From positions 1-64,000 of the forward strand of contig JACPWY010000030.1 of NCBI GenBank assembly GCA_016196825.1: a stretch of DNA of 64,000 bases, given 5' to 3'. A program made the translations under genes and the position numbers. Shown one piece after another: positions 60,609 through 64,000 of this stretch (the stretch's first letter is position 1; the number at the start of each line of letters is the position of its first letter). The notes beneath the pieces are model-generated. The model did not search any database, was not told the origin of the DNA, and saw only the letters and a program-made list of their open reading frames with translations. This DNA is from Deltaproteobacteria bacterium. GTDB lineage: Bacteria > Bdellovibrionota > FAC87 > UBA2466.

Positions 60609-61676
60609 TCACTTGAGGGTGATTTCAACGCAGACCGGGTAGTCCGTTGACTGTGTGATTGCAATGCTGCCGCCGTGTGCCTCAATAATACTTCTAAAAA
60701 GTGCAAGACTCAGCCCTACACTCTTCCTGTGTTTCAACGGGTCGCCTCCAAATTCGAGGGGCTCGAACGCTTTCTGACTCAAGGGCTCACCTTGACGCTC
60801 TATCTGGATCACGGTGTGGCCTTCCCGCAAACCCGATGTCACCCGAATCACTGATCCGGCAGGAGCCCGCCCGATGGAATCGAGAAAGAATTTCTCAAAT
60901 CCCAGGGCCATTCGACCATTGTCGAGTGGCAAACGCAGCCCCGAATCGATTCTGTTATCGAGGCTCACCGGTTTAGCGGCAAATTTCAGAGCCCGCCCGA
61001 ACGCCTCCTCAATCAGGTTCGCGACAGGCGTTTGAATCAGATCCAACTTGGGTTTGGATTCGATCTTCACAAAATCGACGACATCCTTCACCACCTCGGA
61101 CAGCCTTTGCGACGCCGCCTCGATCGCGGAAATCGCCTTTTCCCGATCATTTTTTTCTCTCAGAAGCGGGACGTAAGAAGAGAGAATCGTCAGAGGTGTG
61201 TTGAGCTCGTGGGAAACCAATGATAGAAACCGGGCCTTGGCACTGTCCAATGTCTCGAGCTCTTTGAGCGCGGCCGAAAGTTCGCCGTTCTTCGCCTCAA
61301 TCTCTCGACGCATCTTGTAGGCTTCATTCGCCTGCCGCAGGGTGATCTTAAGATCCTCGGGGTCCCACGGCTTAGCGATGTACCGGTAAATTTGGCCACG
61401 ATTGACGGCGCCTATTACGGAATCCACATCGGTGTAGCCGGTCAAGAGAATGCGAACCGCGTCGGGCTGAACACCCTTCACCTTTTCCAGAAGTTCCACC
61501 CCCGTCATCTCGGGCATACGTTGGTCGGAGATGATGAGGTGAAATTTCCGTGTCACCACCTCTTTCAGGGCATCGATCGGCGACGCCACGGCCGTGATGT
61601 CGTATTGACTCCTTAGAAGACGACGCAATGCATCCAGATTATCCTTCTCGTCGTCAACTATCAGGATGGGATCCAC
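60609..61676 (-). CDS. Receiver-histidine-kinase hybrid with degenerate ATPase
   Basis: 355 residues, GTG start. Receiver domain at 1-120 with Asp8/9, phosphoacceptor Asp51 (ISDQRMP) and Lys102; HisKA helix with SHELNTPL (His156). The C-terminal ATPase lacks its key residues: the N-box reads FFLDSIGRAP, and the G1 and G2 boxes are ERQGEPL and SVGLSLAL. The protein can probably be phosphorylated at Asp51 but seems unable to bind ATP normally. Confidence 0.8.
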   Translation of the reverse strand: MDPILIVDDEKDNLDALRRLLRSQYDITAVASPIDALKEVVTRKFHLIISDQRMPEMTGVELLEKVKGVQPDAVRILLTGYTDVDSVIGAVNRGQIYRYIAKPWDPEDLKITLRQANEAYKMRREIEAKNGELSAALKELETLDSAKARFLSLVSHELNTPLTILSSYVPLLREKNDREKAISAIEAASQRLSEVVKDVVDFVKIESKPKLDLIQTPVANLIEEAFGRALKFAAKPVSLDNRIDSGLRLPLDNGRMALGFEKFFLDSIGRAPAGSVIRVTSGLREGHTVIQIERQGEPLSQKAFEPLEFGGDPLKHRKSVGLSLALFRSIIEAHGGSIAITQSTDYPVCVEITLK

Positions 61677-61684
61677 GCACTATT

Positions 61685-61713
61685 AGAATACGGCCAAGCC
61701 CCCCCTTATTCAA
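61685..61713 (-). promoter_or_regulatory. Predicted promoter of the receiver/kinase gene (leaderless)
   Basis: On the minus strand TTGAAT (61708-61713), 17 nt, TATTCT (61685-61690), with GTG 61676 8 nt downstream. Confidence 0.45.
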
Positions 61714-61776
61714 ACCAAGCCGTTTGAGTTCCCCCGAGTAATCGGGTAGCCCTGAATCTTTCAGAGGGGGTAACCG

Positions 61777-63708
61777 ATGTCCCAGATTGAGACGGTTCTC
61801 AAGGAGACCCGTGAGTTTGCACCAAGCCAAGAATTTGTCGCCCGCGCCAATCTCCAACCCTCGGAATACCAGAGAGTATTCGCCGAGGCCGCCCGAAACC
61901 CTATTCAGTTTTGGGAGGGGGCCGCGAGAAATATCGACTGGTTTCAGCCGTGGCAAAAGACCTTCGAGTGGAAGGAGCCCCATGCGAAGTGGTTCGTTGG
62001 TGGGCAACTCAACGCCTCCTACAATTGCCTCGATCGCCATCTCAAGACCGATACGAAAAACAAGTTGGCCCTGATCTGGGAAGGCGAGGACGGCCACACC
62101 ACCCGACTCACCTACCAGGAACTCTTTGAGCGAGTCTGCCAGCTAGCCAACGCCATGGAGAGCAAGCTCGATTTACGGGCCGGGGATTTTGCGGCTATCT
62201 ATATGCCGCTCGTCCCGGAGGCCGTCGTCACGATGCTCGCCTGCGCGAGAATTGGTGTCACCCACAGCGTGATCTTCGCCGGGTTCAGCGCCCACGCCGT
62301 CCGTGACCGCATTAACGATGCCCGATGCAAGGTGGTGTTCACTGCGGATGAGACCTATCGCAAAGGCCAACCACTCAATCTCATTTCGATCGTTCGACAG
62401 GCGGTGGCGGAGTGCCCGGGGGTCCAGCACACCGTGGTCCTCACCCGCAACGCCTCCACTCATTTATCAGGCCGTGAGGTTGCCTACCAGGCGATCAGCG
62501 AGGCGCAACCCAAAACCCACACCGCAAAGCCAATCGACGCCGAACACCCGCTCTTCGTCCTCTACACCAGCGGCACCACAGGCAAACCCAAAGGCATCCT
62601 CCACACGACAGGCGGCTATCTCACCGGGGTGAACCAGACCGCGCGCTGGGTCTTTGACCTGAAGCCCAACGACATCTACTGGTGCACGGCCGACATTGGT
62701 TGGATCACGGGCCACAGCTACGTCGTGTACGGGATCTTGAGCCTGGGCATGACGAGCTTGATCTATGAAGGCGTGCTCAATCACCCCCACCCGGGCCGCA
62801 TCTGGGAAATCGCCGACCGGCACAAGGTCACAATACTCTACACCGCACCGACCGCGATCCGCTCCTTCATGCGCGCGGGCGAGGAGCACCCCAACAAATA
62901 TCCGATGGCCTCCTTGAGACTTCTCGGAACAGTTGGTGAACCCATCAACCCCGAGGCCTGGATCTGGTACCAACAGACCATCGGCAAGGGCCGCTGCCCA
63001 ATTGTCGACACTTGGTGGCAGACCGAAACAGGCGGCATCATGATATCGCCGATTCCCGGTGTCGTGCCGACCAAGCCTGGCTCCGCCACAAAGCCTTTTC
63101 CGGGAATCCTCGCCGATATTGTCGATGAAAATGGGAAGAGCTGCGGCCCCAACGAAGGTGGCTACCTTGTGATCAAGCACCCCTGGCCTTCGATGGCGCG
63201 AACCATTCTCGGAGATCCCGATCGCTTTCGCGACGCCTATTGGACCCGGTTCCCAGGAATGTATTTCACCGGCGACGGCGCCCACAAAGATGCGCAGGGT
63301 TACTTTTGGATCAAGGGGCGGGTGGACGATGTGATCAACGTCTCAGGGCACCGTTTGGGAACTATGGAAATCGAGAGCGCTTTGGTGAGCCACCCCTCGG
63401 TGGCGGAGGCCGCGGTCGTCGGCCCGCCTGACGAACTCAAGGGACAATCGATCGTAGCGTTTGTGATTCCCAAAGATATCGCCAATCTCACCGACCTCTC
63501 AGCGCTCGAGCAGAGCCTCAAACGCCACGTAGCCAACGAGATAGGTGCCATCGCCCGGCCCGATCGGATTCTTCTGACCCGCACACTCCCAAAAACTCGG
63601 AGCGGCAAGATCATGCGGCGACTTCTCAAGGATTTCGCTGCCGGAAAGACCACCTCGGGAGACACCACTACCCTAGAAAACCCAAACCTCGTCGATCTCA
63701 TTAAGTGA
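61777..63708 (+). CDS. acsA: Acetyl-coenzyme A synthetase
   Basis: 643 residues, the normal length. AMP-forming enzyme that activates acetate to acetyl-CoA. The A-core motifs YTSGTTGKPKG, DTWWQTETGG and YFTGDGAHKD are present, and the catalytic and acetylation lysine is in KTRSGKIMRRLL. GAGGGGG ribosome site about 6 nt before ATG. Divergent from the receiver/kinase gene. Confidence 0.96.
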   Translation: MSQIETVLKETREFAPSQEFVARANLQPSEYQRVFAEAARNPIQFWEGAARNIDWFQPWQKTFEWKEPHAKWFVGGQLNASYNCLDRHLKTDTKNKLALIWEGEDGHTTRLTYQELFERVCQLANAMESKLDLRAGDFAAIYMPLVPEAVVTMLACARIGVTHSVIFAGFSAHAVRDRINDARCKVVFTADETYRKGQPLNLISIVRQAVAECPGVQHTVVLTRNASTHLSGREVAYQAISEAQPKTHTAKPIDAEHPLFVLYTSGTTGKPKGILHTTGGYLTGVNQTARWVFDLKPNDIYWCTADIGWITGHSYVVYGILSLGMTSLIYEGVLNHPHPGRIWEIADRHKVTILYTAPTAIRSFMRAGEEHPNKYPMASLRLLGTVGEPINPEAWIWYQQTIGKGRCPIVDTWWQTETGGIMISPIPGVVPTKPGSATKPFPGILADIVDENGKSCGPNEGGYLVIKHPWPSMARTILGDPDRFRDAYWTRFPGMYFTGDGAHKDAQGYFWIKGRVDDVINVSGHRLGTMEIESALVSHPSVAEAAVVGPPDELKGQSIVAFVIPKDIANLTDLSALEQSLKRHVANEIGAIARPDRILLTRTLPKTRSGKIMRRLLKDFAAGKTTSGDTTTLENPNLVDLIK

Positions 63709-63711
63709 CGC

Positions 63712-64000
63712 TCATTCCCGGCTGTCGAACACCACATTCAAAGATGCCCCGTTCAGACTCCTCACATGAAGAAGGTAGCGACCTTCAACCGTAATAGGTG
63801 GAATCGGGGCCTCGACCTTAAACGGACGCTCCGCTGTGTGACACTCCTCTCTGGCTCTTAGAGAATCGATCGCCATGATCGGGAGCATCTCAACGGTACC
63901 GGTCGCGAGGTGATCGAAAACTTTAATGTCTTTGAGACGCATACAGGAGCTTGTCACGCGCCCCTCGAGCACGGCCATTCGGGTCAGGCCGCCAGACGAC
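63712..64000 (-). CDS. Partial gene at the window edge, unknown
   Basis: The last 96 codons of a minus-strand gene whose frame is open to the right edge of the window, so its start lies beyond. A Met at 63978 exists but has no ribosome site. The C-terminus ends NGASLNVVFDSRE; no family recognised. Confidence 0.4.
   Translation of the reverse strand, partial: SSGGLTRMAVLEGRVTSSCMRLKDIKVFDHLATGTVEMLPIMAIDSLRAREECHTAERPFKVEAPIPPITVEGRYLLHVRSLNGASLNVVFDSRE

Overview
The window (roughly 57-60% GC by eye, genes tightly packed on both strands) comes from a Gram-negative bacterium that makes lipopolysaccharide. It carries heptose and KDO sugar-phosphate genes, an ABC O-antigen exporter, the dTDP-rhamnose pathway, many lipoproteins and small outer-membrane beta-barrels. 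The mix (CgeB-type glycosyltransferase, PATAN/DUF4388 protein, a DUF222-like HNH endonuclease, several half-degraded toxin-antitoxin modules) is most like Bdellovibrionota or former Deltaproteobacteria; that placement is inference. No rRNA, intact tRNA or CRISPR array is seen.

Layout. 0.2-6.2 kb: minus-strand cell-surface operon, wzm-wzt-glycosyltransferase, three unknown genes, then gmhA. 6.2-9.3 kb: transaldolase-like enzyme, a gene-poor stretch, a BrnT/BrnA toxin-antitoxin pair and an outer-membrane protein. 9.3-12.3 kb: kdsA-kdsD-gmhB (KDO and heptose precursors) and a divergent hexapeptide acetyltransferase. 13.4-15.2 kb: a truncated sigma factor, a decayed HepT/MntA pair and an unknown gene. 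15.3-19.4 kb: rmlBACD and a divergent nucleotide-sugar reductase. 19.4-25.3 kb: trxB, a repeat element, an M3 oligopeptidase, a CgeB glycosyltransferase, a DUF2090 aldolase-like protein and a cysteine dioxygenase. 25-32 kb: a GT4 enzyme, envelope proteins, two lipoproteins and a metallopeptidase whose propeptide-like domain is a separate gene. 32-43.6 kb: HNH endonuclease, TylF-type methyltransferase, comF and comM, envelope proteins, PlsC, a PATAN protein, 3,5-diaminohexanoate dehydrogenase with leucine dehydrogenase, and a deoxynucleoside kinase. 43.6-49.8 kb: accessory block with a nucleotidyltransferase pair, a retropepsin-like protease, a polysaccharide lyase, a frameshifted DUF4160/HTH pair, an XPB-like helicase with a Bax1-like (DUF790) nuclease, and VapBC. 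49.8-64 kb: nagZ, a DTW-domain gene, the second repeat copy, DUF1844, a TetR regulator, a phosphoesterase operon with an amber-interrupted gene, an AAA ATPase, a GT4, an ATPase remnant, a degenerate receiver/histidine-kinase and acetyl-CoA synthetase.

The most unusual observation is a two-copy element (20371-20522 on plus, 51680-51858 on minus). Each copy starts at the stop codon of a same-strand gene and has perfect 23-24 bp outer arms whose sequence differs almost completely between copies. A second, co-varying inner helix is present, and the core segments between the helices are strictly conserved. It looks like an undescribed structured RNA or palindromic mobile element. Also notable: many genes have a -10-like hexamer 6-8 nt before the start codon and no Shine-Dalgarno, suggesting widespread leaderless mRNAs. 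There is also a +1 frameshift in a DUF4160 gene, an in-frame TAG in a secreted-protein gene, and an archaeal-style XPB/Bax1 pair.
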